NCBI GenBank assembly: GCA_035048495.1
Contig: CM068549.1
Coordinates: forward strand, 3,133,059 to 3,197,058
Length of the DNA stretch: 64,000 nt
Direction: 5' to 3'
From: Euptelea pleiosperma
Lineage: Eukaryota; Streptophyta; Magnoliopsida; Ranunculales; Eupteleaceae
Position numbers and translations under genes: made by a program
Shown here: positions 11,898-23,200 of the stretch, piece by piece
Layout of the letters: every line of letters begins with the position of its first letter
Numbering within the stretch: position 1 is the stretch's first letter
Notes under the pieces: generated by a model
What the model was told of the DNA's origin: nothing
The model's database searches: none
The model's input: the letters and a program-made list of their open reading frames with translations, nothing else

Positions 11898-12842
11898 AGT
11901 AAAACCCTACTTTTCTTTGGGGAATTTCCCCATTTAGTGGACCCCCCCTAATTTTTAAAATTTAATTGAAATTATTTTGAAATTCACGGGGTCCACTAAA
12001 TGGTCGGACAGCGGGTTGATGATGATGGGCCCGGCTACTGGCCCATATGGATGGATAATGTCCATCGTCTCACAAGATGACTTGATCAGGATCCAGATTG
12101 GCAGGTCGACGGATTTAGAGAGATCCGACGATCTGATGGAAGATCCAACGGTCCGATGGAAGATCCAACGGTCCGATAGCTTAGGGAGATGGGCCAGAGC
12201 CAACGGGCAGGAGTTCTAGGGTTAGGTCAGTAGATCCGAGGACCGAGAGATGAAGAGAAAGAGAATAAGGAGAGATGAGATCGAAAATTAGGGGGAGGAG
12301 AGAGAAAATATCAGAAAATGGAGATAAAAGTATTGGCAGAGGGTCTGGAACCCTGGTCTTCACTGTGACCATCCTCACACTTTTCCAGTAGAGTAGACCA
12401 TCATTCCTTGCTGACTCATGTGGCTTTAAACGCTTTGGTCCGTCTCTTGGTCATTGGCTCTCATGCTCTCTTCGTTCTTTGGGCTGACTTTTTGGTCCTC
12501 TTATTCAGCCCATATCTTCTAATCATAGCCTGTGGCTCTTCAAGCTTTGATATTAGGCTTCTATGGTTGATCGTGGGGCCCACAAGTCTCGAGAATTGTC
12601 CCATCGGGGTTTCCTGCGACAGAAGAAGCGAGTAATGAGACTTTATCAGAACGACTTAATGTCTAGACTTCCAGAAATGCGTTTAATGCATGCAAATATA
12701 TCATTTCATCTAGAAAAGTGTGTTCTACACAACAAAAGAGACTCTTACGTAGAAAAGTAGATAAATAGAACATTTTACGTAGGAGAATGCAATAACGCTA
12801 AAAGGATAATTACTTAAAATAAGCACTTTTGAGCGAATATCA
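10253..12842 (-). mobile_element. LTR-X copy D, solo LTR
   Basis: A 2590-bp solo LTR on the minus strand, with exact 5-bp target duplication GACAA at 10248-10252 and 12843-12847. Plus-strand edges are TGAAAGTAGGA (10253) and GCGAATATCA (12842). It contains a palindrome at 11398-11424, a second weaker one at 11566-11590, a GAA/GAG microsatellite at 11597-11660, the TATA-side palindrome at 11787-11812, and an AT dinucleotide run at about 11845-11894 just upstream (in LTR sense) of the promoter. The longest open frames inside it are the microsatellite translated and are not genes. Confidence 0.9.
11845..11894. repeat. (AT)n microsatellite in LTR D
   Basis: About 25 AT units. Copy F carries the same kind of run at about 52724-52762 at the equivalent place, between the TATA-side palindrome and the U3 inverted repeat. 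Confidence 0.95.
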
Positions 12843-12847
12843 GACAA

Positions 12848-13475
12848 CATCCACCAGCTCATGGCCCTGATCAGCATGATAGTACTGGACCATCTACATA
12901 GACTCCCGGAGAGAGACATCTTGAGAGTTTTCGGGTGTTTTTACTTTTGTTATTATTGTACACTTATAAACTCAAATTGTGTATGGTTATACTCTGCTTG
13001 TGTTATTTTGTGTTATAGGATATAAACCAGTATGTATTTGGTTATGGATGTATATATGCACTTGTTTCTCATGATAATATTCATTGCATGTTTGTTATTT
13101 GCTTATATTTATGTACCTTTGTCAATCTATGACAAAAAAAGGGAGAGAAAATTATAGTGGTAAAAATAAGTTGATGCATGAGATAGGGGGAGAAAAAACT
13201 TTCATTATTTTTTTTAATTTCTCCACTTGTGATGTGCATAATTAATCTCACTGCATTTTAATGAGTTATTGATTGCCGATGATATTACATGGTATGTATT
13301 GTTGGTAGAATGTGCAGGGAACAGATCAAAAGCCATTACACTATATTTGTTCGATTATCTCCAAGAGAGTGTGAGATAGTGAGTGAATCATGTAAGAGGG
13401 TGGGATTGTATTTTTTATTTTTTACCTTCTATATGATTAAATATTTTTTGTCACGGAATTGCCAAAGGGGGAGAT
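12848..13475 (+). other. 3' part of the host retroelement with polypurine tract
   Basis: Sequence resumes after LTR D with the decayed tail of the retroelement ORF to about 12960, then AT-rich noncoding DNA with two purine-rich stretches (about 13130-13150 and 13178-13195). It ends in CAAAGGGGGAGAT at about 13463-13475. This purine tract directly before TGTAAGG matches the classic polypurine tract before copia/SIRE-type 3' LTRs. Confidence 0.65.
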
Positions 13476-15090
13476 TGTAAGGTATATTTTCGTATTTAAT
13501 TTGCGTTTGACATAAAAACATTCTTGTAACCGTTCCTACGAGCACTAGTGTAGTGTAAAGATGTTGTGGTACACATACTTTGCCAACTACGTGAAGACTA
13601 AAAGACAGAGACAGCAAGAATCAGACGGTTGACGACAAGAGTCATCTGAGTAACTGCCGATTTGTCAGTTAACGATTGTGTACCCTCGATTAGGAAGGTA
13701 AGTGACTTAGTGGCCATAGGAGTTGATTAAAATGAATAAAATATAATGGTCAAACTTAGTCATTGGACAGACCCGAGTCTAAGTCAATTATATTGACTAA
13801 TGGGATAGTCCAATCGATTTAACATGTATCCCTAATCGATTAGACATAGCCCAATCGATTGGAGACACTGTGTAATCGATTGGAGACTACGAGGCAGAAA
13901 CTTATTTGAGCACAATCAATTGGAGACTCTGTGAAATCGATTGGAACCTTCGGGACAGAAATCTATCTGAGCACAATCGATTGGAGACTCTATAAAATTG
14001 ATTGGAGTCTTTGGGACAGAAAGTTATATAAGTCAAATCGATTGGAGAACCTTGTGCAATCGATTGGTGCCTTCGGAATAAAAATCTTATTGAGTCCAAT
14101 CGATTGGACACTTATTCCCAATCGATTGGACATGGCCCAATCGATTGGACCAAGTGTACAATCGATTGGACCTTGAACAGAATTGGTCTTTCTCAGATCC
14201 GAAATTCTTGGTTACATTATCCCATGTTCCACATGACTCAGGGTCTTGGAATTCTATAAATAGAACCCTTCTATGTCTTCTCTAAATACATACAGAGACA
14301 CAGAGTGACTTAATCTTCAAGAGAGAGAAGTAAATGTTATATTTATTAGAGTGTCCATTCGAAGAGCAAAAAGCTTGTTTTCCATTCACATCTTGTGAGC
14401 TTATTCTCTTCTTGATCAAAGCCAAGAGCTTGATCATTTCCTCAGCTTAGGTCTTCAACTTCTATATTCGACTTAGTAACTTGAGTATACTAGTGTGACT
14501 CAACATCATTTAAGCAACTTAGGGTTCAGGGTGTACTGAATCCTTCACCTTCTACGAAGGCGGGAGTGTTGAGAATTAAGATCAGAGGAGCTGATCGATG
14601 GTAGGTTTGGGGTGTACCAAACTGAACAAGCGGATAAGGCTTCTTGGTTAGAAGGGCGCACGTGGATTTGTAGCGTTGATTCAGAGGACGTGAACGCATT
14701 GGCAGTAGGCTTTGGCTAAGGTTGGAAGCTGTATTTGCAACGGTGCTGCGTAGGTAACCTTTGTTTCGTTTAACTTTTCAGTTAGTGATACTTTCCGTCT
14801 GGACGTAGTCCCGTGGTTTTTCCTTGGCTAAGGTTTCCACGTAAAAATCTCTTGTCATGTGTGATTGTTTGTTTGTATTCCGCAATCTATCTTAATTAGA
14901 TCAAACGACAAAAAGACAATATACCACGAATGTATATTTGATTTGAGTTGGTTGTGATAATCTTTTATCAAACAACTAAGACATGCGATTTTATTCCCTT
15001 ACCATCATCCAGTAAAACTGTGTAGATATAATTAATTTTAAATACCTAATCAACCCCCTCTTCTAGGTATATTGAGTTAAAGAGAACGGA
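13476..15090 (+). mobile_element. Copia/SIRE-like 3' LTR (right edge approximate)
   Basis: Begins TGTAAGG right after the polypurine tract. It contains a TATA-like CTATAAATAGA at about 14254-14264 and transcript-leader-like sequence. It ends near 15055-15090, after CAACCCCCTCTTCTAGG, a common end signature of SIRE-type LTRs. I could not fix the last base, because no clear CA end or target duplication is visible and the 5' LTR is not in the window. Length is about 1.6 kb. Confidence 0.6.
13809..14172. repeat. Cluster of about fifteen AATCGATTGG motifs
   Basis: Palindromic CCAATCGATTGG and close variants recur every 15-45 bp over 364 bp, in part as a higher-order repeat whose spacer contains GGGACAGAAA. 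The cluster lies in the U3 part of the copia-like LTR, about 100 bp upstream of the TATA-like box. Confidence 0.9.
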
Positions 15091-16317
15091 CCGGTGAAAC
15101 TTCAGGATGGTTAGATTTCAACTAGTCAATCTGCCTCATTTGACCTCAATTTATTTAAAATTTGAATTTCAACACCGTTAATTTTTGTTATTGCTATTTT
15201 TCCATTTCTCCCTATGTGCGTTATAATATGTTATAACAGCCATTATAATGGAAAAAATGGTAACGCCCCAGTCCGTTATACGGTTTGAGTGCCGAAGGCA
15301 CCCAATTTTTACAAACGCTTTTGTCAGAGAGTGCCGTGGGCACGGGCCATTTACTAGTATAAATATAATACCAGAAGTTAATTTTTTTTGTGAAATTACC
15401 ATAATACCTTAGAATGAAAGTTTGGAGTATTACAAAGTGCTCGTTTTCAATCGTTGAAAGACAAGCTGATGGTTCATCAACGCCCCATTAGCTTGCGGGG
15501 GTGTATTGGAAGTAATCCTATCACCATATGATTCGGTCCACTGATAGCAGCTACACTCTCCTACTCGGTTGTAACTACTTCTTTTATTGAAGGAAGTCAT
15601 CATTATCTCAAACTCCTTTTGTTGTAACCTACTCCTAACCAATAGGAATCTATTGTAAAAATAGGTTATTTAATACCCATATAAAGTGAATGAAGAGTAT
15701 GGTGGAAAAAATAATTCTTCACCTAAGTCCACTTAGGGATTGGCCAAACATCCATACAGTCAGAGTCCTCTAAGAATGAGCCACATGGCTCATATTGCCG
15801 ATGACAGCACACGATGACAGCACTCTGTCATCAAAGTTTGAGTCAGTCAGTCATCAATGACTTCAGTCATCAAATATTTATTAATCTTTCACCTAATGAC
15901 ACTTGACTTTTGTACACCACGTAAATAATTTCCATATGATAAAGCACGTACCTAAGAAAATAGGTGCAAAGCAAACTTTATTATAAAAAAAGTAAATAAA
16001 GCTTGGTGGGTGCAATTAAATAAAGAGCATGTGTGTTTTCTAAAGTTATATAAGACGCGTCCATTTTTTTTATTTTAATCCTCTAGAGTTAGGTAAGATG
16101 GAATTGATAATATGGGCAGCTTGTTTCTTTAACCTGTGGAGTCTCATTTATTTTTGTCTATGCAGAAGAAACAAACCTCGTTGTTTACACGCACACCCAC
16201 GCCTACCGAAACAAAAAAATAAAGAATAACCACAGACACAGTTCCCGAACAAATTATAAGTTTAGAAAACACTATATATACTGATTTGATTTTTGGTCCG
16301 TAGCGGATGGGCAAAAC
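15091..16317. other. Intergenic, with fragments of foldback elements
   Basis: No gene. About 15176-15310 is a broken piece of the hAT-type MITE family found intact at 16318 (shared TAACGCCCCAGTCCGTTA). About 15728-15795 is one arm of the foldback family at 19066-19364 (GGCCAAACATCCATAC, then CATGGCTCATA). Confidence 0.5.
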
Positions 16318-16706
16318 CAAGGTTAAAAGGGGACCGTTATAACGGTATAACGGACTGGGGCGTTACCGTTTCTTCCATTATAACGAAAAAAAATTTGCTC
16401 AGGGGCAATAACGGAAGAAAAGGGAAAAAACAGAAAATAACGGGAAAAAATGACGCTGAAATTCAAATTTTGAATTTTAAAATTTCAAAAATAAAAAATA
16501 ACAGGATACAACGGAAAATAACGAAAAAAATGGAAATAACGGTCATTTTTTTTTCACAAAATTTTCCAGAAAATAACGGTAGTTATTTTCGTTATAACGG
16601 AAAAAAAAATTTTTGGGCGTTTTAATGGTCCATAACGTAACAAGGTAGGTCCGAATATGTTATAACGGCCGTTATTTTCGTTATAACTCTTGTTTTTTAA
16701 ACCGTG
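16318..16706. mobile_element. hAT-type MITE with 8-bp duplication GGCAAAAC
   Basis: A 389-bp element with ends CAAGGTTAAAA and TTTAAACCGTG. It is flanked by GGCAAAAC at 16310-16317 and again at 16707-16714. Eight-base duplication is the mark of hAT transposition. The interior is full of AACGG/CCGTT repeats and has no coding capacity. It belongs with 17992-18256 and 28759-29188. Confidence 0.85.
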
Positions 16707-17287
16707 GGCAAAACATCCATACGGTCAATGTAATCCAAGAGTGTGCCACGTGGCTCATATTGTAGTTTTGTGCCCCCGCATCCCTAAGTGTCAAAAAGGG
16801 CCCTTGAGGTTAAATATTGTGTAAAGTAAAAAAAAAACTGTTTAATGCATTCTACTTAATAAGTAAAGAAGTAATTTAAAGAAGTACCAGGTTCAAGGGA
16901 CTCACCTTTTTGCACTAATGCTCTCCGAAGAGAATAATACGCGAAATTTACTAACTAGAGATCCATCGTTAGGTGGGTGGATTAAACATCCATAGGGTCA
17001 ATGGATCTTGAAAGAATACTCCACGTGGCATTTTGAGATGTGGACTTCAAACTTCAGGTGACATCAAACTCGGAGTCGACAAAAATTCAAAAAAGTTGAA
17101 GAATTATGGACCGTCTATTTTTACCTTGTAACTTGAAAACGACATTTGATGGGGTTAGAAATTTCAGAACGGGCTGATTTTTTGTTGGGGGTGATCTATC
17201 TGCTGAGGAGATCATCCTCACCAATTGGTATTCAAAAATGGTGGACATGGTTGTCCACCGATCCAGACCCAAAAAAAAATGGGTTGC

Positions 17288-17657
17288 GATGTAACGAGGT
17301 ATACCGGAGGGCATTTTTGGTAGTCACCACTGCCATCTGGGCCCATTGACCGCATGGATGTCTAGCCCACCCTTTAATAGACATTCATACAAAATATCAT
17401 CTTGTTTAATGATTTTTAGCCGTTTGTTTTAGTACTCAAAAGATAGTTGTATTCAACGGCTATAAGAAAGCCTTAAATGGTGCTAAAAAGTATTAAAATC
17501 TAATGGTCATAGATTACCAATCAAGGTGATTTATGGTATGTATATCCACCAAGGGGTGAGATAAACATCCAAGCGGTCAGTGGGCCCAGATGGCAGCGGT
17601 GACTACCAAAAATGCCGCTTCTGCAAATGAACAGTTTCAGGCGTACCTTGTTACATC
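17288..17657. mobile_element. Foldback element, GATGTAAC ends
   Basis: A 370-bp inverted-repeat element with ends GATGTAAC and GTTACATC. The arms share TTTTTGGTAGTCACC, CTGCCATCTGGGCCCA and TGGATGT. It has no coding capacity. A second copy with one shortened end is at 24510-24788. No target duplication was identified. Confidence 0.7.
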
Positions 17658-17970
17658 TTTTTCCAAAAAAAATTATGAAAAGGAGAGGAGCATATGACGC
17701 ACGCATTTACGCGTGAATGCGTTATATGCTATCATATTGTGTAGAGTAAGTAAAGACTTAAAAAACCATCGTTAATGTATTCTACTTATTAAGTATAGAA
17801 GTACTTTAAAAAATGGATCAGACTCCAGGTATTCACCTTTTTGCACTAATAATTGCACTAATGCTCTCGGAGGTGGATTCTGAAAATCCAACGGTGGTTG
17901 TTCTTTGGCAATAAAGTGAATCTAATGAATGCCAACTCAACACTTACAACCATCGTTAGATTCTATCAAG

Positions 17971-18419
17971 GAGTAAAACTTCTGTCACAACCATGGTTTT
18001 AAAAACGAAACCGCCGTTTATTTTTTAAAAAAATTGTGAAAAAAACGGTCGTTAAATCCGTTAAAATCCATTTTTTTTAATTTTCAAATTTTAAAATTTG
18101 AATTTCAGCGTCACTTTTTCCATTTTTTTCTGTTAAAATCCGTTTAATTCTGTTAAAATCCATTTTTGCCTCTGACCGTTTCAATCGTTTTAACTGCCGT
18201 TTAAAGGTAACGCCCCCAGTCCTTTTAACCGTTAAAACGGCCTCCATTAAACCATGGTCACAACGAATTGCAAATCACACAATCACAAGCCAATGAGTTC
18301 GCGTACACCTCAAAAAAAAAACACATGGGTACGTGGTAAAAAGCACTTGCGTACGTGCCGAGAACTCATTGGCTAGTGATTGTGTGATTTGCAATCCGAT
18401 GTGATAGAAGTTTTACTCG
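17971..18419. mobile_element. Foldback element GAGTAAAACTTCTGTC, with a nested MITE
   Basis: Ends GAGTAAAACTTCTGTCAC and TAGAAGTTTTACTC. The inner arms share TTGCAAATCACACAATCAC and AACTCATTGGC. The hAT-type MITE at 17992-18256 sits in its left arm, so this element is the older of the two. Its sister at 18646-18806 has no such insertion. Confidence 0.75.
17992..18256. mobile_element. hAT-type MITE with 8-bp duplication GTCACAAC
   Basis: A 265-bp element with ends CATGGTTTTAAAAACG and CATTAAACCATG, and exact duplication GTCACAAC at 17984-17991 and 18257-18264. The interior is repeats of CCGTTAAAA type. Confidence 0.9.
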
Positions 18420-18645
18420 ACACGAAGAGCATTAGATTCTCGGAAACGAATCCATCGTCAAGGTGGAGCAAACATCGATACAGTCAGTGGATCTTGAAAG
18501 AGTACTCCACGTGGCATATTGAGAAGTGGACTTCAAAGTTTCAAACATGAGGTGACATCAAACTCGGGTTCGACAAGGGATCACCACCTATAGTTGTATG
18601 GGTCCCACATAGGAGAGTTCTATAGTCATCCCACCTGATCAAATG

Positions 18646-18806
18646 GAGTAGAACTTCTGTCACAATCGAGATGCAAATCACACAATCACAGCCAATGAGT
18701 TCTCCGCACGTACATGGTACGTTGCAAAAGTACTTGTGTACGTGCCGAGAACTCATTGGCGTGTGATTGTGTGATTTACAATTTGTTGTGATGGAAGTTT
18801 TACTCG
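18646..18806. mobile_element. Short foldback element, same family as 17971-18419
   Basis: A 161-bp near-perfect foldback running GAGTAGAACTTCTGTCAC to GGAAGTTTTACTCG, with arms carrying CACACAATCACA and GAGAACTCATTGGC. Confidence 0.75.
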
Positions 18807-19065
18807 ATAAAACGAACCATCTGATCTATGGATCTCCGAGTAGATCTACTTTAAGAGGGAGCACTCATTAGTGGACCTCAACCTCAGTAGTGGAGTCCAC
18901 CATCGATGAAAAGAAAAGGGCACGACAGAGTCGGAAAAGACAGCAGCCAACAACTTTAACTATAATTGCGTGACATGCAAAACAGAACGAGTCCCAACTC
19001 CCAACTTCCAAGTACACTAAAAAATTTGTATGCGGCCAGGATCGGTCGGAATAAAACTTTGATAT

Positions 19066-19364
19066 ATGAGCTACGTGGCACACTCCTATAGGACTCTGAC
19101 CGTATTGATGTCTGGTAAATCCCTAGGCGGACTACAAACCAAAAATCAGCCTGATTAGTTATTTCTAGGCCTTGGATTGGAGTTATTTTTTATGGATTGA
19201 TTTTAACCATGGAAATTTGGGCATTATTGACCATTATTAGATGTACAAAGATCCAAAGTCTTGAAATCACTGATCAGATTGATTTTTAGTTTGTAAGTCC
19301 ACTTAGGGATTGGCCAAACATCCATACGGTCAGAGTCCTCTAAGAGTATGCCACGTGGCTCATA
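19066..19364. mobile_element. Foldback element with TATGAGC ends
   Basis: Arms ATGAGCTACGTGGCACACTC and GAGTATGCCACGTGGCTCAT. Inner arms share GACTCTGACCGTAT and AAAAATCAGCCTGATTAG-like sequence. About 300 bp and noncoding. Related arms occur at 15728-15795, 16708-16765 and inside 27975-28366. Confidence 0.65.
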
Positions 19365-19707
19365 CTACACACCCTGTCATCGGCCTTGGTGATAGGACTC
19401 ATTAACTCCATTGGAGTAGCTCTTGAAGGAAAATCTATCATACGGGCCCACTGCTGCTCCCTGAATGTTTGGCACACACCATCGTGGATCCACACATCAA
19501 AAATCGGTGTGATTGGTGATTTCTAGGCATTGAATTTGAACAATTTTTATCATGGATTTGGAACCAACCCTTAGCCCACGATGAAAAGTACTTGAATCCT
19601 ATGGCTAGAAATCACCAATCATGCTGATTATTGGTGTGTAGGTCCACCAAAACATCCAAGTAGGCAGTGGGCCTACTTAAAGACTACTGGTACATGACAA
19701 TTATTTA

Positions 19708-19953
19708 AGGGACGGGATATTCACATCCGCCTTTTCGCTCAGAAAACCCACCAAAAATTAACCCCCAACTCTTCACACCCTAATGACTCTTCACACCATA
19801 ACGGCGGTGTCGTCCTCCTCTTCTTTTTTTCTGTATTTTTTTTGTATTGGGGTGGGTTTAGTGAGTGATAAACAAGGGGTATTTGGATAATTTTTTATTT
19901 TTTGGTTACGTGGGTTTGATGAGCGAAAACGCGGGTGTGAATATCCCGTCCCT
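19708..19953. mobile_element. Foldback MITE with TA duplication, upstream of the receptor kinase
   Basis: A 246-bp element beginning AGGGACGGGATATTCACA and ending with the reverse complement, with TA on each side (19706-19707, 19954-19955). The arms are about 40 bp. The TA target and the GGGACGGG-type ends suggest a Tc1/mariner (Stowaway-like) origin. It ends 300 bp before the receptor kinase start codon, so it lies in the likely promoter region. Confidence 0.75.
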
Positions 19954-20253
19954 TATGCATCAAAGAACGGCTCGCTCGTGAACCAGGAAAAACGTGGCAG
20001 ACACCAGAGGGAGGTACGAACGGTTAGAAGAAATAGAGTTGAAATGTCGATGGACATTCCAACATTCAGAGTCTGCAATGTTGTGTCGTCCTTGAACATG
20101 AAGACCTACAATATTCCATCCTTTGCCTCAAAGAAATCAGGTTGATTCTGCAAACAGACTTCTCTCTTGCTTCCAAGCTTCAAAAGGTAAGCCCAAAAAC
20201 CTTACCACTCTACGAACAGAGTTTTCCATCTTTGTTTTTTTCAAGCTTAAAGA

Positions 20254-23200
20254 ATGGGAGCTCTTTACAAACTCTTCTTCTTCTTCTTCTTGATGATCTT
20301 TTGGGTCCGAACTGTGTCTGGTTTGAGCTCCGACGGAGAAACTCTGCTTTCTCTCATGAAAAACTTCCAAGTTCCTCCCCCGATCAAATCGAGCTGGAAC
20401 TTATCTGATTCCACACCCTGTCACTGGCAAGGAATCCAATGCGACAACAAACACAATGTTATTTCTATTAACATATCTGGTTCTGGGATTTCTGGCCGAT
20501 TAGGCCCAGAGATCGAACAACTAAGATACCTCATTACACTTGATCTCACCATCAACACTTTTTCAGGAGATATCCCTGAAGAATTAGGGAATTGTACTAA
20601 TCTCGAATTCTTGGATCTCTCCATCAACAGTTTCACTGGAGAAATACCAAAAAACTTGAAAAATTTGCAGAAGCTGCGGAGTTTAGGCCTTTTCGATAAT
20701 TCCCTTAGTGGAGAGATACCTGCTTCATTGTTTCAGATTCCGGGTTTGAAATATGTTTATCTCAACAACAATAACTTCACCGGTTCGATTCCGTCCATTG
20801 TAGGAAACATGACTGAGATTGCATCTCTGTGGTTAAGTTATAACTATTTATCGGGTATAATACCTTACTCGATTGGAAATTGCACTAAGTTGGAAGAACT
20901 TTATCTGAATGATAACATGCTGGTTGGAGTTTTGCCCGAAAGTTTAAACAATCTCGAGCTTCTTGCTTACTTGTATGTCAGTTCCAACAGTCTAGAAGGT
21001 AGAATTCCTTTGGGTTTGGGGAGTTGCAAGCAATTGAACCAGTTGGTCTTGTCTTTCAACCATTTTAATGGAGAAATCCCATTGGGATTGGGTAATTGCA
21101 GTAGCTTAATAGCCTTTGCAGCTGTGAACAGTAGGTTAATGGGCAAGATCCCATCTACCATTGGCTTACTAAGTGAGCTTTCGCTTCTTTACCTATCTGA
21201 AAACCTTTTGTCTGGGGAAATACCGCCTGAGATCGGGAACTGTCGGTCCTTGACAAGTTTAGTGCTGTATGGCAACCAGCTCGAAGGAGTAATTCCGAGC
21301 GAATTGGGTATGTTGAGAAATTTACAGACCCTTCAGTTATTTACCAACCATTTGAATGGAGAGATTCCATTAGGAGTTTGGAAGATTCCAACCCTTGAGA
21401 TTCTACTTGTTTACAACAACAGTCTCTCAGGGGAACTACCTTTGGAGATGACTGAGCTTCGTCAATTAAGAAATCTGTCTCTGTACAACAACCAATTTTC
21501 TGGAGTCATACCACAAGCTTTGGGTATTAACAGTAGCTTAGAGCAGTTGGACTTCACTAACAATAAGTTTTCTGGTGAAATCCCACCAAACCTCTGTTTT
21601 GGGAAACAGTTGAGTGTTCTGAATTTGGGTCTAAATCAACTTCAAGGCAGCATACCTTCAGATGTTGGAGGCTGTTCGACTTTGAGAAGGTTGATTCTTA
21701 AACACAACAATCTCACTGGTTTCCTTCCCAATTTTGCGAAAAACCCAAATATTTCATTCATGGACATCAGTGGAAATAATATAAATGCAACGATTCCATC
21801 AAGCTTGGGGAACTGTACAAATCTTACTTCAATTAACTTGTCTATGAATGAGCTTACAGGGCCAATACCCCAAGAGCTAGGAAATCTTGTTGAGTTGCAT
21901 ATTTTGGATCTCTCTGATAACCATCTACAAGGTCCGTTGCCTTCAAAAATCTCAAATTGTAAGAAATTATATTCACTAGATGTGGGGTTCAACTCGTTGA
22001 ATGGTACAATTCCCTCGAGTCTAAGGAGCTTAACACAATTATCCATCTTGATTCTGCGGGAAAATCAGTTAACTGGGGGAATTCCTGATTTCCTGTCAGA
22101 GTATGAAGAGCTTTTGGAGCTACAACTTGGGGGAAATTTGCTGGGAGGTTATATTCCGGCATCACTTGGACAATTGCGGAATCTGGCCTATGCTTTGAAC
22201 CTCAGTGGTAATGGACTAACAGGTGAAATACCCTCAGCGTTGGGCAAGTTGAGTGTACTACAAAGCTTGGATTTATCTCGCAACAATCTAACAGGAAGTT
22301 TAGCACCACTAAATGAACTCATTTCACTACTCCGTCTGAATGTTTCATATAATCTCTTCACCGGTTCAGTACCGGAGACATTGATGAAGTTTCTGCAGTC
22401 TTCTTCATTCTTGGGCAATCCAAGCCTCTGTGTTCCTTGTCAGCTGGAGGGTGGCTTAACCTGTGGTGACAACAGCAATTACAGTCCTTGTGATCATCAA
22501 TTGAGTGATCGGAAAGACCTTAGCAGAGTAAAGATTGCAATTATAGCTCTTGGAGCATCATTGTTCTGTGTTCTATTGCTTCTCATGTTGGGCTATATGT
22601 TTCTGAGGTGCAGAAGGGCAGGAAAGAAGGCTGAAAACTCTGCTCAAGAAGATTCATCTTCCCTTCTGAACCAAGTGATGGAGGCAACTGAGAATCTGAA
22701 TGAGAGATTTATTATCGGGAGAGGAGCCCATGGAACTGTTTACAAGGCATCCTTGGGTCCGGAGAAAATCTACGCTATAAAGAAGCTTCCTTTTGCAGGC
22801 CAAAAAGGATCTAGTGTAAGCATGGTTAGAGAAATCCAGACAGTTGGACAGATCAGGCACCGGAATCTGGTGAGATTGGAGGAGTTCTGGTTGAGAAAGG
22901 ACTACGGGTTGATCTTGTACAAGTACATGCAGAATGGTAGCCTTTACGATGTTCTTCATGAGATCAGTCCGGCACCATATCTCAAGTGGGACATGCGTTA
23001 TAGGATAGCTCTGGGAACCGCCCAAGGATTAGCCTATCTTCACCATGACTGTAATCCCACTATAGTTCACCGAGATATCAAACCGAATAATATACTTTTG
23101 GACTCGGAGATGGAGCCCCATATCTCTGATTTTGGCATTGCAAAGCTCCTGGATCACTCTTCTGCTTCCATTCACTCCATCTCAGTCATGGGTACCTTTG

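Noticed and set aside
11464..11937. 157-codon open frame rich in Glu and Lys, ending in Tyr-Ile repeats
   Set aside because: It is translated GAA/GAG and AT microsatellite inside LTR D, with no conserved sequence in other copies.
20187..20245. A 59-bp intron in the 5' leader of the receptor kinase gene
   Set aside because: Donor GGTAAG and acceptor TTTTTTTCAAG are present, but 59 bp is below the usual plant minimum and nothing else supports it.
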